Positions 12,164-25,221 of a stretch of 64,000 nucleotides of DNA are shown here, piece after piece; position 1 is the first letter of the stretch, and the number at the start of each line of letters is the position of its first letter. A program made the translations under genes and the position numbers. The DNA lies in the NCBI GenBank assembly GCA_963969595.1, contig OZ018409.1, positions 38,763,282 to 38,827,281 of the forward strand, given 5' to 3'. The DNA comes from Neckera pumila (taxonomy: Eukaryota > Streptophyta > Bryopsida > Hypnales > Neckeraceae). The notes under the pieces were generated by a model. The model was given only the letters and a program-made list of their open reading frames with translations. It did no database searches and was not told the origin of the DNA.

Positions 12164-13082
12164 TTAACCTCTAAAAGCCCAAAGTCCCCTCCGAAGACAC
12201 TTGGGATTTTGGACAGGCTCGTGGAACCTGAAATTTTGGGTTGATTTTTTGAAACATTTTTGGAAGATTAGGAATCACATTAGCTTTCTAAACATATAAT
12301 TTTATTTTCAATCGGTGCTTGGGAGCAAAAGTTATGCCACCCAAAGTCAAAAAAGCAACTTGCTAGGCAGAAAAAAAAAAATGTAAAAAATTGTATCTTA
12401 AAAAAAGAATTCCTCAAAGATCATGAATTGTCTATGTTTGAAGCTTTGATTCATTCTATTTGGACTCAAAATGAGAAAGTTATAGACAATCTTGTTTTTT
12501 GAGCAATCTAGCATCTTCTTCAGAAAACAACTTATAGAATTCATTTTTTAATGCAATTTTCAAATTTTTTCAATTTTATTTTTCGAAAAAGGTTAAGTTT
12601 GTTTGCAAGAATAATCCCACGGTTGGAATTATGGTGTTTTATTTCCACCTAATAGCTATTAACGGTTTAGTGTTTCATTCAATTTTGGACCTACTTCTAT
12701 TTAATAATTTTTTTATATGTGAAAATCAAGATTTGACATTCTGAAATTTTTTCCCCAACTCTCAACTCAAATGTTCAACATAAAAAAAATAAACCAGAGG
12801 TATGAAGTGCAAAAAAAATCTACAAATGGCCGTCAAAGTCATCTAAAATTGCAGGCCATAGTTCAAAAAAACTTTTTTTTTTCAACTGCAAATGATAATA
12901 TCTTCTAATTCATACGGTCAAACTTCATGAAATTTTTACCACATATTCCAAGACAAGTGAAGTACAAGATTCTATGGTTAGATTTTAAAAAAAGAAAAAT
13001 TGGTTTCTTGAGTGATTGCAATAGAAATGGCAGTTTTTAGTGGTTTCGGAGCCAGAAATTGCCTAGGGCCTTTAGGGGTTAA
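12164..13082. mobile_element. TTAA-flanked element, ~920-bp family, copy 1
   Basis: TTAA followed by CCTCTAAAAGCCC at the left and GGGCCTTTAGGGG followed by TTAA at the right. The interior is non-coding and aligns along its length with 33629-34558: the shared blocks include GGTGC(T/C)(T/C)GGGAGCAAAAG near the left third, a GAAGCTTTGATTCATT block in the middle, and ACGGTCAAACTTCATGAAAT near the right. Non-autonomous; the layout matches piggyBac-type TTAA targeting. Confidence 0.8.
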
Positions 13083-15508
13083 TATCCAAATGTTCAAAAG
13101 AATTTGAAACTAAAATTTTGAACAATTATATTTGTAAGAGTAAGACTTTTAGCTATTGTAAAATCTAATTAAAATTTAGAGACATTCATTTTGCAAATTT
13201 GGGTGCATGACTCACTAATATTGAAATCTATAGGGAGAATTTTGAAACTTTTTTGAAGTTTTTCTTAGAGGAGGGTCTTTTTGACAAATACGCAATTGGA
13301 TTTTGGAAATCCAACAATGATGATTTTTACTCAATTATTAAGCAAAATTATAAAATAAAATTATTGCACAATTGTATTAAAATTAAATATAAAAGAGTAA
13401 TCCAAAATAGAGCTTTGATTCTTTTTGAAATTGAAATTTGGTATTCTTATTCAAGATTGTCTAGGAATATAATTGTGGTGTACGAATTGCATAAGAATTG
13501 CATAAGAATTGTAAAAGATTGCATTTGAAAATGGAATGTTTATGCAAAATAAGGAAGTTGTCTAAAGTGAATCCTGTACAATAGTGTTTGCTACATTTGG
13601 ATGAAGGCATAATTGAAACAAAAGTAGTAATAGGCTAGGTTTCCATATACAATTTAATCCCTCATAATCTGTCTTCAAATCCTTTCAGTTCTTGTCCAAA
13701 CATTTGGACTTCAATATAGATACACATATAATCGATAAAAATAACAACCGAGCATACCTACTATAATTGAATATCATTTTTTATTGGATCGTGTTTGCAA
13801 GTGAATAAGAACTCTAATGCATTTCTGCATGCATATTATAGAGATGATATGGATCAAGGATTCCAACACATTTTTTTATACATTATATGAACACCATATA
13901 GATTAATTATGAAAATTCAAACTATTGTTTAGATGTGTATCCAAAATCTACATTGGGCTCTCTTAGGCTCTCAGAACATCACCACTCACTAGAAGAAAAC
14001 TATGTTGACTTGTCAAAAGCTGCGTTTTACTCAATAGAAAAGTATGGAGGGGATTTTCAATTGAGTTCTTCTTGTTTGTAGTTATGCAAAATTTTGCATT
14101 CTAACACAAAATTTTGCGTTTTACTTGTCAAATTTTGTGTTGAAACGTTGAAATGTTACAAAGGGAGAACTCAACAAAATCCCCTCCATACTTTTTGTTT
14201 AGTACAACACAGTTTTTGTCGAGTAAAACATCGATTTGACAAGTAAAAATGCAATTTTTTTTCTAATAACTAGTTGCACTCCATTTGACCACAACATCAA
14301 GAAGTGTCGAGGCACTTATTGCCTTGTGACATGTGGTGGTGTACTAAAGACTTGATGCTCCACACCAACCACCTCTTAAAGTCTTTGCTAAAGTTCTTCC
14401 TGTTTTTTCACACCCCTCATTAGCCTTCAGGTCTTCCACTAAGCAAATTTGACCAAGTGAATGTGAGTGTAAAATCACCCACTACGAAGGCTCTCCATTG
14501 CCAAGCAAATGTGAGAGGAACAGCACAACTTGTACCGTGAAGGGTGTTAATATGGGGCCGTTTGCCTCTACGCAAGTGCGGCAAGCATGGAGTAGCATTG
14601 CCCAGGCCGTTCGCAAAGGCTGGTGGCGAAGCTCTCATGTTGTGATTGTGTACATCTTCTGTCATCGATATCCAAGTTCAAGTTTTAGGGTTGGTTTTTG
14701 AATCACTCTCAAGTCATAAGCAGCATTTGTTTGACTGCGGCGGGGGCAGAGGGCGCGGAGGACTTCGTGAAGATTTATAGTCTCGAGAACTCGATGATTT
14801 GATCACCATAGCCGCAACGACTTGAGGCTGACACAAGCTGTAAGTAAGCTCATTGACTGCAAATCTGCAATTGTTCGTGTGTTGAATGCTTCGTCGTCAC
14901 AGAAGTCTCTCACTTTCACTCTCTAATATATTAACTACAGCAAGTAGTTGGCAATGGTGGACTTAGTTGGCAATGGTGGTCCACCATTGTCAAGTGCAGC
15001 AAAGCAGTCAATACTCTTTGCAGCCCCGGATGATTGCAGCAGTGACTGCGGTTGTTCGTCCTCGATGCTTTCTTGTGACGGGAGTCACGTGATTTCCAGA
15101 AACCTAGACCGAGTCCACCATAGCCAACTGCAGTACAATGTTAAGATTCTACCTTAATCTCACGCCAGTGATTGCATTTGCAGGCTCTGGGTCGATAAGG
15201 AGGAGGCCTGACATTCACGAGACCAACGCGAATGTAAGAAAAGTTCAAATCGTACTTAGGAAGCTTGAACATGTCGGTACTCAAAAAAACGACTACTGAC
15301 AGTACTATTCTTCATTTTCCAATTTGACAGGGATCGTAGCTCTCGAATCGTCGCTGCTTGCTCCTCTTGACCGCTCTATCGCCACCGGAGTCTCTCCATT
15401 TATGGTTCCGTAGCGTCCATTCCGAAACCCTTATTAAGCCCGCCATAGCTTAACTACAGTAACCCTTTTTATTAAAATTCTAAGCACACCTGTTTGTCCA
15501 GACCCCCG
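13083..15508. other. Intergenic DNA and leader of the 15.5-kb gene
   Basis: AT-rich up to about 14.4 kb, with a CACTA-like MITE at 13987-14276. From 14.4 kb the composition becomes GC-richer and short frames appear on both strands, but none is recognisable. A short direct repeat (AGTTGGCAATGGTGG, twice within 14945-14980) lies here. The last ~300 bp before 15509 are probably promoter and 5' UTR. Confidence 0.4.
13987..14276. mobile_element. CACTA-type fold-back MITE, degenerate right end
   Basis: Starts CACTAGAAGAAAACTATG preceded by ACT. The two halves are inverted repeats (blocks GAGTTCTTCTTG/GAACTCAACA, GGAGGGGATTTT/AAAATCCCCTCC, GACTTGTCAAA/TTTGACAAGT). The right end (AATAACTAGTTG) has decayed from the expected TAGTG, so the exact border is uncertain. 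No coding sequence. Confidence 0.65.
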
Positions 15509-15946
15509 ATGGCCTCTTCCACTTCTTCGAAGCTCCTCTACTGGACCTACGCCAGCAACGTCGTCTTCCAGCTCCTGGACGTGTTCGCGTGGCTGGTCCA
15601 CCCTCCCCTCTTGTGTCCCCAAGCGCGAGACCCGGTGTCGCAGATGTTCGTGCGAGCGCAGAGCGTGCTTCTGGCGCCCCTGTTGATCGTCTTCTGGCTG
15701 TTCCGATCGGTGCCTTTGCAAGGAGATGGAGACGAAGGGACAAGAGTTCTGGCCAGGATCGCCCGAGGGGTGGCGTGCAGCTTCGTGGCGTTTCATGCGG
15801 GGACGGTGGTGTGGTGCGCGTGGAGCGTGTATGGACTGGGCACGGAGATGACCAAGACGCAGCTCATTTTAGGGTTTCACGGGGGGTATGTTGTTGCCAT
15901 TGCGATTGCGTATCACCTCTCGGTTGGGGAATTCAAAAGGAGGTGA
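15509..15946 (+). CDS. Unrecognised 145-residue multi-pass membrane protein, no intron
   Basis: The frame starts at the only sensible ATG (MASSTSSKLLYWTYASN) and ends at TGA after SVGEFKRR. Four hydrophobic segments can be seen, roughly residues 14-32, 50-68, 88-112 and 122-139, with a charged loop around 72-84 (PLQGDGDEGTR) and a basic tail (EFKRR). I do not recognise the family. Size and topology resemble many small ER or Golgi membrane proteins, and no motif decides. The gene is intronless and markedly more GC-rich and codon-biased than every other gene in the window, while the DNA on both sides is AT-rich. It could be a native GC-rich gene, a retrocopy or a transferred gene. Confidence 0.75.
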   Translation: MASSTSSKLLYWTYASNVVFQLLDVFAWLVHPPLLCPQARDPVSQMFVRAQSVLLAPLLIVFWLFRSVPLQGDGDEGTRVLARIARGVACSFVAFHAGTVVWCAWSVYGLGTEMTKTQLILGFHGGYVVAIAIAYHLSVGEFKRR

Positions 15947-17684
15947 ACCAGGTCGATAATCGAAGAAGAAGAGATTTCCTTTCAGGTGGGCTTTCTATGT
16001 GACACAAGGGACCAGCATCTCAAATGTGACACTTTTCTTAGTCCCATGACCTCAAAGGTCAAATCATCAAAATGATTTGATAAAAGGAGTAGCAAACTCT
16101 TCAAGGAAAATGTACTTGAAGTGGTTTTGTAATTTTCCAATGCTATAGTACTATCTTACAAAGTTTCAAAGTTGAAATGTAGGGTAGTCTGTACTTCATT
16201 CTAGATTTTCCGTGAATGGACATCCTTGAAGCAAAAAAAGGTCTCAACTTCATTGGTTGCTTTAAAAAACTCCTCACTCTCTCATTGAGGTGGCTTTTGA
16301 AAAGATTTGTGTGGGTTTTGGATCACAAAATTTAAGGTATTCATTCAAATTTGTTTTTCAGGTGTTAGAAGACAAAAGATATTGCAATTAGATACTTCTA
16401 CCTTAAGGTAGGTTTGGGTTATAGCTACCTCTACAATAAAGCTGTCTTCTCCAAGTGTAGGTGTCTTGTATGTAGGTTGGCAGGGTTGGCAGGAGTTGTG
16501 AATTGGTGGCCTTATAGAACTTCAATGCATGAGTCAATATAGGCTCTGTACACCCACAACTATTGAAAAAACTTCTAAAAGGATTGACCAAGGATACTAC
16601 TCACTATCTATGCCTTCATGGAGAACTACCCTCAAACAAACTTTTTGTCTATGTAGGTCATTAAAGCAAAAGTACCTTTCTTCTAGTGCCATATTGTAAG
16701 TGCACCTAATTGTCACTTGCTTACAAAAGCATCCCATCTTGTTTTTTTGTCTAAAATGTAAAGTCCTCATAATGTAAGAACGTAGAGCATTTAATTTTCG
16801 AGCAAAATTGTGATTTTTAATATTAGATAGTGTGTTTTCAAAATGATGGTTATCAATGGTACGTCAAAGCTAATTACTAAATTTGGTCAAATTTTCAATT
16901 AACACAAACACTCAAAGCATGGACTTCTTGCTTAAATTGTACAAGGAAGGTTTGTTGATTTTCCATTGCTAATAAATCAAACTTACAAATAAAAAATAAA
17001 AAAAGACTTTGTATTTCAATGCACTTAGATTACAAAACTTCTAATCTGGAGAACAATCATGGCATTTGGGGGCATTTGGGGCATTAGGATTCACCTAACT
17101 TTTAATGCAAAACCCATTTTGGAATAGAATTGTAGAATTTGAATCTAACATTTTTTTGACATCTCAATGGATATATTTTTTTCTCCAAAAGTATTTATTA
17201 CTTCTATGCATCAAGAAAGATCAAGCAATGTTAGCATGTTAGGTTCCATCATACCTAAGAATGATTTTTTTCACATAATATGTGGTTATGAAAATACCAA
17301 CATCTTTAGACTGTTAAATAAAGTTACATTTCCACTTGGCATTTGATACTAACAGTCATAAAATCATGATACCTTTAACAAAGATGGAATGGTGCAGGTT
17401 TTAAGGAAATATTTGTTTTGAGTTGGTTTGACATTGGTTCAATATGAACAATCATCTTAAGTTATAAGTCATTCAAACATGGGGGATAATATTCAATAGT
17501 CATTACAAAGGCTATCTATTCCTTTCTAAAGTCTTCATCTTCAAAATTCATCCACACATCACAAAATAAAGTAAGCTTCAATACCTATGTCATTTGACCA
17601 TTTGCCAATAACATAAAATTTGATGCCAAAATGAAGAGAAGGCTTCATTGGCACTTGTGGGAATGAAAGGTAGGAATGTCATTT

Positions 17685-18598
17685 TTATCCCCTAAAGCAC
17701 CAAAGAACCCACTTTGGGCTTTTTGAGAACTTGGGCAGGGCTCTATTGACTTTAAAATTTAGAATTTTTGCATGAATTTTTTAGGATGACTACTACTCAT
17801 CAAAATCTACATGTGAAGCTTTATTTCATTTCTGATAAATATTGCAAAAATTATAAGGATTATTTCATTTTTAATGTCAAACCGGGCAATAAAAGATATA
17901 TCCCAAAAACATAAAAATATTATTTTGGAATTATATAGACTGACACCTATTCAAAAAGACTTGAACCACTCAATTCTGAATAAGGAAATAAAAGTTATGA
18001 GGAGTTTTATTTTTAAGGTAGTATGGTAGAAAAAACAAACAAAGTCGTCTTTTGCTCTCAATATTGAAAATTTTCAGATAAAAATGAAGGAAATGATACT
18101 AACTGTTTACTAAAACATTTTCAACATTAGGATTAACAATTCTCAACTTTTTGCAATAATTATTAGCATATTAGTTTTATCTTTCATTTAGTAACACCTT
18201 CTACTTTATAATTTTTTTTAAATGAATATGAAAATTTTTATGGATAAATTTTTTTACACATATGTTTTCAATCCATTTTCCAACATATTGACTAAAATGC
18301 ACAAGTTATAGGACATACTTGTTTTTTTCTAAAAATGTTGAAAGACAAAACTTTACCTTTTGTAAGGGCTAGAAAAGCCTACATTTTAAAGTTTAGACAC
18401 ATTGATCTTGCAATCCGTGGGGATATTCATTCTAAAATTTTGGTACAATGTACTTGAGCAAGTTAACCAAAGATCCTACTTTTGAATTTGTTAAAAAATA
18501 AATATTGATGAAGATTTTGACCTTACTTTGGAAATGAGTATTTTGAAGCAATTTTGTAGCAATTTTGGGCTTTAAACATATTGGTCCTTTAGGGATTA
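17685..18598. mobile_element. TTAA-type element, ~920-bp family, decayed copy
   Basis: Left end TTTATCCCCTAAAGCACC and right end GGTCCTTTAGGGATTATT are imperfect inverted repeats that match the ends at 12164 and 33629. The flanking TTAA has mutated at both sides. The interior shares the CTACATGTGAAGCTTT block with 33629-34558. Length (914 bp) agrees with the other two copies. Confidence 0.6.
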
Positions 18599-18655
18599 TT
18601 ATGAAATCCATTTTCCATCATGATCCTCAAAAGATATGGGATAATGTGAACTATG

Positions 18656-18750
18656 AGTGGTTGAGCTCCTACAATTTTAATTTACATACCCCACATTGTT
18701 TGTTCTACCTCCTACCATCCTATATATATATAAAGAGATTGTCTTCTCAA
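18656..18750 (+). repeat. Dispersed ~95-bp repeat with TATA-like run, copy 1
   Basis: Shares GGTTGAGCT(C/T)CTAC, a CCCACAT block, CTACCTCCTACC and a TATATATATAAAGAG run with 35866-35960 and with both arms of the fold-back at 41330-41992. It could be a piece of an LTR or of an element end that carries its own promoter. A TTAA element begins immediately downstream. Confidence 0.55.
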
Positions 18751-18752
18751 CT

Positions 18753-19390
18753 TAACCCAAATGTCCAAGGCATGTTTTGGGCTTTCTGGAATTTGCTCTA
18801 AATTGAACAAAATGCCAACATTTTGATAAGTTGTATCAATTTTTTTTTAATTGTAACCGTACAAATTCAAATTGGACATGTTAAAGATCTCATAGGAAAA
18901 GAAAACACAACAATACCACTTATGGAGTGAAAGATTATAATGTTTGACCATGAGGGTGCTAAAACTGCAAAAATCTTTCAATCTTCTTCCCACAAGTCAA
19001 ATCTAAAAGTTGGTGACCTAAAAAATACGAGGTTAAAGGGCCTAACTTGCATAATCCAAATCAATTTATGGCTTCTTAAAATCTACTCTACAATTTTTTT
19101 AAATGAATTTTGAATGTGATTTTTTCTCCAAGATCTAGTGTATTTGAGGCGCATTTTCAAGAGCTCTCAACACTACAGGAAGTCAAGATTGCAATGGGTA
19201 CTCTTGTACAAAAACTTGAATCAAAAAATCACTATCATTTATTTTCAACATTCGATTTTTGATGCAAAAATTAGACTTCAAGAACTTTCTAAAAATATAA
19301 ACTACTAAAAATAGCAACTTCATTAGGTTTTATTTAACTTCAAAGTTTTGCAAAAACCAAATTTGAGTGCCATGGGCATTTAGGGGTTCA
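18753..19390. mobile_element. TTAA-type element with CCC..AAATGCCCAWGGC ends
   Basis: Left end TTAACCCAAATGTCCAAGGC; right end GCCATGGGCATTTAGGGGTT followed by CATT, where the TTAA has become TTCA. It is non-coding and is the inverted relative of 6710-7190. Confidence 0.6.
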
Positions 19391-20477
19391 TTAGAAGACA
19401 AATGATGAATGACTTTCAAAGCTAAGTAAGGTTGTTCATTGAAGTCATTTTGGTCGTATTATGTATTTGCCCATATCTCCTTGCATTATGAAAGACCATT
19501 GCTAGTGCTCCATGATCTATAGAATTTGGAAATTTTAACTTATGTAACAACCCCTACAATATCAGAGATGAATAGTCCTAAACTTTTCTGCAGTAAACAC
19601 CGCTTGCAACCCTTGCCAATTTTGCAGCCATGTAGGTTTGGCAGTTACGAAGGACCACTGGTTTGAACACCACCCAAGAAAATCACATACCATCACTACA
19701 AAGAACGCTTGCTAGTGAATATACCCTAGTGTATGAAAAATAACAAAAATACTTCTCAATCAAAGATTATGAACAGGAATGAATGAAAGATCGTATGAAA
19801 AGAAAAGAGAAACAAAAACTGCACATTTTTATTTGCGCAGAGATACTTGCATACCGGCGTTATTTTAAAATTGGCTATGCAAAAGAAGAAAGACAAGCAT
19901 TGATGTTTTGTGAAATAAGTATGTACAAATGATAGAAAATGAGAACAATAGTCCACAACCCAACATCCAGAGAACCACCAAAATAGAAAATGCCGTACTT
20001 AATCCTCATTTCATCATACTAAGGTTACAGTGTTCAGCAGTCTTTCACTCAATAATGCGGTACCAGTAAGGAGAGAACAATAATTGAGGTGACTGCAGTA
20101 CGTAGCTGCAATTCATTGGTGCTTCTACACCTAAACTCGAACTCACCTGCAAACTACATAACTGCGAGTCACTGTACAAAGCGTAATACTTCACAAAACG
20201 TTTCTAGCTCTCTTTTTTCATTTTCTTCCTCCTAGCTGGAATACCTTGTCTGGGAACCTATCACATAACATTCTTCGCCAAGCCAGCAGTCTTAGGAGAA
20301 TGTGCCTTCAAAAGCATGTGGCGACAGTACCTTAGTCAAAGTAAGGATGATTCTTCCTTCGAGCCAACGTTCTTGAGTGCTTTAACAGTGCTTCGCAGAG
20401 CCAGGACCCTTCTTGCGTGCTTCAATGGTTTAGAATGTTGTGCAAAGATGAATACACTCTAAAGTGCAACGCAAAAA

Positions 20478-23400
20478 CTAACGCTGTTGCTGCCGATAGT
20501 CTGGTCGATGTGGCGGAGATGGAGGCTGAAAGCCAGAGTGCGATGCTCGAGCATAAGCTCCATCAATATCTACATACTGTGCTGTTGTCTGCGTAAAAAC
20601 AAACAGATGAGAATAATGACAACTGGCCCCAGACCGTGCTCTCCCAACAGCGAAAACTATCTATGATAATCCGCAAGTCTATGTGGAATTCCATAAACTC
20701 CTATCAGCAGCTTGCCAATTCAACATCCACATGCAGAGTGTTTGAAAGAGTTACCTGCTGCATGTAATGCTGAGCACCATAAGCAGGAGGCGGAGGAACA
20801 CCAGCCATGCCACTGTTCAAAACCCCACAGATAGATACATCAGCAAAGCACAAGTATGGAGATATTCCAGTCGTGAACCACAAGAACTTCATGTACACCG
20901 AAAGAGAATCACAAAAGACCATCCGACCCTCACCCCTCTAGAATGTTAAAGTTCTAAAGGTTAAATTAACATGCATTAGATTCACAGTCCTCATGTTGAG
21001 TTAATGTTGAAGCTACTGTTAGTGTCATTCACAGTAACTTGATATACTTTGGTACCTATTAAGTTATCAATAGATCAGCATTAACCTGACGTTAATTTTA
21101 ATATATCTTAATATTTGTCTGAGATCGAATTAGATTAACATTCATTTACCATTAGTAACTACGTGAATCTAATACAGAGACCTTTCGAGATGAACTTACC
21201 CAAATTGCTGCCCACGACCACCAACTGGAGGACCTCTCCCACCACCATAGGGACCAGCAGGGTACGCCCCTCCAGCAGGGCCCCCATAGGCACCACCCCT
21301 TCCACCTTGATGCCCCATGTTGGGAGCTGTGTATGCACCCTGCTGCTGCGCAGGCCCTCCATAGGCTCCACCCGGTACACCACGATTAGGCCCTCCGTAT
21401 CCGCCATTTTGACTTGGCCCTCCATGAGGGGGCCGTCCCCCTCCAGGAGCTCGGCCTTGATTGTTACCTCCTTGACCCCTGTGGTCAGATAAACAATTGG
21501 TCAGAATCGAGATAGTAGAGATCCAGCCTGAAGGCTCGTGTATATTAGACGACACAGATGAGCGAGAAGTCTATTTACTCAGAAAGAAAGAAATGGAAGG
21601 AAGCAAAAGTTTTAATGATCAGGATGCAATACCTGTTATTGTAGTTATTATGTTGCTGATTGGACAGGCCATTTGCATGCAACGGAGGTCCCAAGTTGTG
21701 ACCAGGCTGATGAGGACCAGGTCGCAGAGGTTGTTGCTGAATTGGAGGCAAGCGTGTGTGAGGAGCTGGGTGATGGATGACCTTCATGCGCTTCGCCTGC
21801 TCCTCTTGCTGTTGCCGCTGTTGCTGCCTTTTCTTCTTGGTTTGATACTCGTGAGAAGCTTCGTACTTTGGCAAACTGTGAAAGATCATAAAGAACGTTT
21901 CAATCAATAAACATGACATCCAGAAAGTCCAAAAAACTATATCAGACATTAATCATCGAGAAACTCGATGTCAGATTTAGGTGCTCGCAAAATGACGCAT
22001 GTCGGCCCAAATAAAATATCAATCAAGATATCCGGTTGCCCAGTCCGACTTGCCAATGTTTACTACTATTAAACCCACTAGTGCTAAACATTGCATTACA
22101 AAATTCCAAATACGAACAAACTTGACTACTATTAGTCAACAAACCTTTTCATTGGAGAGACTTTCTGGCATAGCTCGTAGAACAAACATATCTGCCGACA
22201 GCTAGTTTATATGACAACACGAAATCGTCATAAACGCAAGTACCTAATTACACTCACCTGCTTGGTTGACACGGCATAGGTTCAGTCCAGAAATACTCGG
22301 CATCCAATGCATCTTTAGCAGAAATCCGCTGCGCAATCAAAGTCACGAGCCAAATCAAACGTGAGCCAAACAAGGACAAACAAAACCAAGAGTCACAACA
22401 AGTGACCCTCATAACAGCTTGAATGTACATTGGGACCCTCATGACAGCTTCAAATCAGTTCAAGATGGCCCTTACGAGGACATAGTGCAAAATACAAGTT
22501 GGCAACACAAAGGATGATTGCAATAGGACAACCAATATGATACAAGTATCAAAAGTGTCTCAAGCTGTGTCAAATGATTATACTTACATGTTCAGGATCC
22601 AGTGTCAACATGCGCTCTAAGAGGTCAAGAGCATGCCGATCAAAACTGTATCACAGATGAAGGAAAACGTCAGCAGAAGGCCAGAGCAATTCCACAAAAC
22701 AGACTAACTAGCTCTTCAAATGACACAGCGATCAAGAATATACTAATTCAGAAAAAGGAAATTTCGCTGCTGTTAAAGGATGTAGTTTCTACAAGACAGT
22801 GCAGTGCAGTGAGGGGGGTGGGGTGGGGAGCAGTACTCACTGTTTGAACACATCCTTCACCCGACGCTTCACAGGCCTCTCAGGCTTGAATTGATTGTAG
22901 TAAGGCAACTGACTCACTCGCGGCCAATTGGTCTCATCCGGAGATCCGCATAGTTCACAGATCTTGTGAAATTGCTCACTCTGCAGGCAAAACACAGAGA
23001 GAAAAAAACCAAGCTTGATAGTCAAGAAGAGCATCCAAAAGACTGGAGAAATGAATTTCAGTCAATTATTCACATGATGAAACAAATAAGCAGATGAAGG
23101 ATAAGTCTCCTGGAACGAGGTCATCACAATGGGCTTCTACCAATACATATCAAAAATAAGTTGTAGATAAAATAATAAAGTCTCACAAATACAGAAAAAG
23201 AAGAGCTCACTTTTTCTGTATATGGCCAACTTAAGCGTAATTTAACTGAGTGAAATAAGTTCTAGCCAGACGAACAATTCAATGCTGTCAATCGATATAG
23301 CACAGCAAAATTTCCCTCCCAATTCTTACTGAGTGTGATCCCTACGAAGCACGTTTACCATAGTATAGTATTCAAAGATAATAATATAAAGCCCGGATAT

Positions 23401-25221
23401 TTCAAGTTGTAGTAACCTCCAGGTCCAAATCATAACATGGATCCAATTAAGCATATCGAAGTTCTGCGTAATTGAAGCAAAACAACGAGAAGGCTCCTTA
23501 TCCACACCTCGTTCCTTCCGGGAAGGATGGGCTTTCCGTTAAGAAGCTCAGCAAAAATGCATCCCACTGACCACATGTCCACGGCTGGAGTGTACTTTGT
23601 GGAGCCCATCAACAGCTCGGGGGGCCTGAAACAGGTAGAAGTACTAGAAAGTCAAGTGACTTACTAGTAGCAGTCCACTGCACGTGGTAAGAGCAACCAT
23701 TGCTATGCTCCGTCAAGAAACTAAACCTCTGCCCTCAAGATACCCATAACCTCGAGTGATTCACAAGATCACTTGCAGGGATAGGACACCAAAGCCCTAC
23801 CTGTACCAAAGAGTGATCACCCGATTCGTCAGTGGTTGACCATTTTGGTCGTTGGAGAAAGACCTCGCAAGTCCAAAATCGGCAAGCTTCAAAATGCCAT
23901 TATTGTCGATAAGAAGATTTGAACCTGAACAAGTCACCCCAGAAATTTCACAGGTCTCAGGTTACAGTGGTTGATTCCAGCCAATAGTCATTTAATATGA
24001 ACAGTTCACTCCAAATAAGCTGAGCATTGGTTCAAATGGAAAAGCAAACTTTGAAATCGTACCCTTTATATCCCTGTGCAGGACTTGATTTACATGGCAG
24101 TAATGTAGGCCCGTGAGAAGTTGCTTCATGTAACACTGCATTAGATAAGAACCGTGTTAGTACAAAATGTGAAGGACGAAGAATAAAGCAAATGCCAAGA
24201 TTTAAATTTCTGTTGAACACTTCTTTGAATTGACCAGTACCTTGATTTGAGGAATAGAGAAGCGCATGCCAGGTCGGTCTGAAAGGCCAGTCAAATCATG
24301 GTCCATATACTCGAACACCATGTAAATCGAACCTTTGAACTTATTCGCATCGCCGGGCTTAATGTTGTCCTCTTTTTCTGGTCCTGTTCACATTGTAAAC
24401 AGTTTACTCAGGATTCAAAAGCTAAAGCCACCGGAAATAACTTCACAAAACGAAACCACTGTAATGGGTTAAACATATCGTTCACATGCAAAGTAGGTAA
24501 TCAATAGGATAGAGGATGACTACTATCAACATCTATATCTACAGACGAAAAATGATTTCAAGCTGTACCTTTAGACGTTACAATTTCCTTCAACTTGATG
24601 ACGTTGGCATGTTGCAACTTCTTCAGAATCTTGATCTCACGAATCGCCGTGATGGGAAACTGCGTTTGAAGACAAAAATAACTCCGTAAGCAATCCTTCC
24701 ATCTCTTGATCACGACCACCAAATGCTCGACTGCACGACATCGCATGTCTAATCTCAAGCGCATCTTATGCTCTAAGACCTCAGAAGAAGATCACTCACT
24801 CTCGAGCGTAGGTACTTAGTATACAAGGGTATAAAGGAGGACACCTCTAAACCCTAAATCCATCCCACAGAGAATAAGCACTGGCCTCTCAACATGTTTC
24901 AGAGTATATTTTCTTGAAATCAGGACCTAAGGTCTCTCAAGCAAATACAAAAGTTCAAGATCTAAAGAGCAAAGGAAACTCTGAACTTGCTCCTTGCATA
25001 GCCTACATGAATAATGAACTCCAGCATACCCCTTCTTTTTCATTGTCCATGCGAACTTTCTTCAGGGCCACAACTTCGCCTGTTGCTATCTCCCGTGCCA
25101 TGTAAACTTGCCCATAAGTCCCCTCTCCAATCTGCTCAATCTTCTCATAGACGTCAACGCTCCGCGACCCCCAAGTCGGAGTCTCGTCTAAGTTCAGCTG
25201 CCCAGGCACTGCGACCGCCAT
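20478..25221 (-). CDS. CDKC: Cyclin-dependent kinase C (CDK9-like), 13 exons
   Basis: Nuclear Ser/Thr kinase that, with cyclin T, phosphorylates the RNA polymerase II C-terminal domain (P-TEFb role). Exons on the minus strand, all in phase: 25221-25030, 24659-24569, 24383-24241, 24135-24063, 23924-23801, 23625-23508, 22980-22841, 22645-22588, 22328-22258, 21875-21633, 21478-21200, 20812-20755, 20588-20478; 566 residues. Visible: glycine loop GEGTYGQV (33-40), Lys54, the PITAIRE helix that defines CDKC (66-72), HRD with Asp164, DFG at 182-184, T-loop Thr199 in [14 protein letters not shown], then [14 protein letters not shown] Gln/Lys-rich basic stretch ([13 protein letters not shown]) and a Gly/Pro/Gln-rich tail follow, as in plant CDKCs. 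No catalytic residue is missing. Start chosen because [13 protein letters not shown] is the usual CDKC beginning. Confidence 0.95.

Larger units (their letters stand above)
15947..20477. other. AT-rich intergenic DNA between the membrane protein and CDKC
   Basis: No gene seen. The block is largely built from TTAA-type elements (17685-18598 and 18753-19390) and a dispersed repeat (18656-18750). The last few hundred bases before 20478 are the CDKC 3' UTR on the minus strand. Confidence 0.6.

Noticed and set aside
21196..21492. Open frames on the plus strand opposite CDKC exon 11
   Set aside because: They are the complement of the Gly/Pro/Gln-rich CDKC tail; low-complexity composition keeps all frames open.
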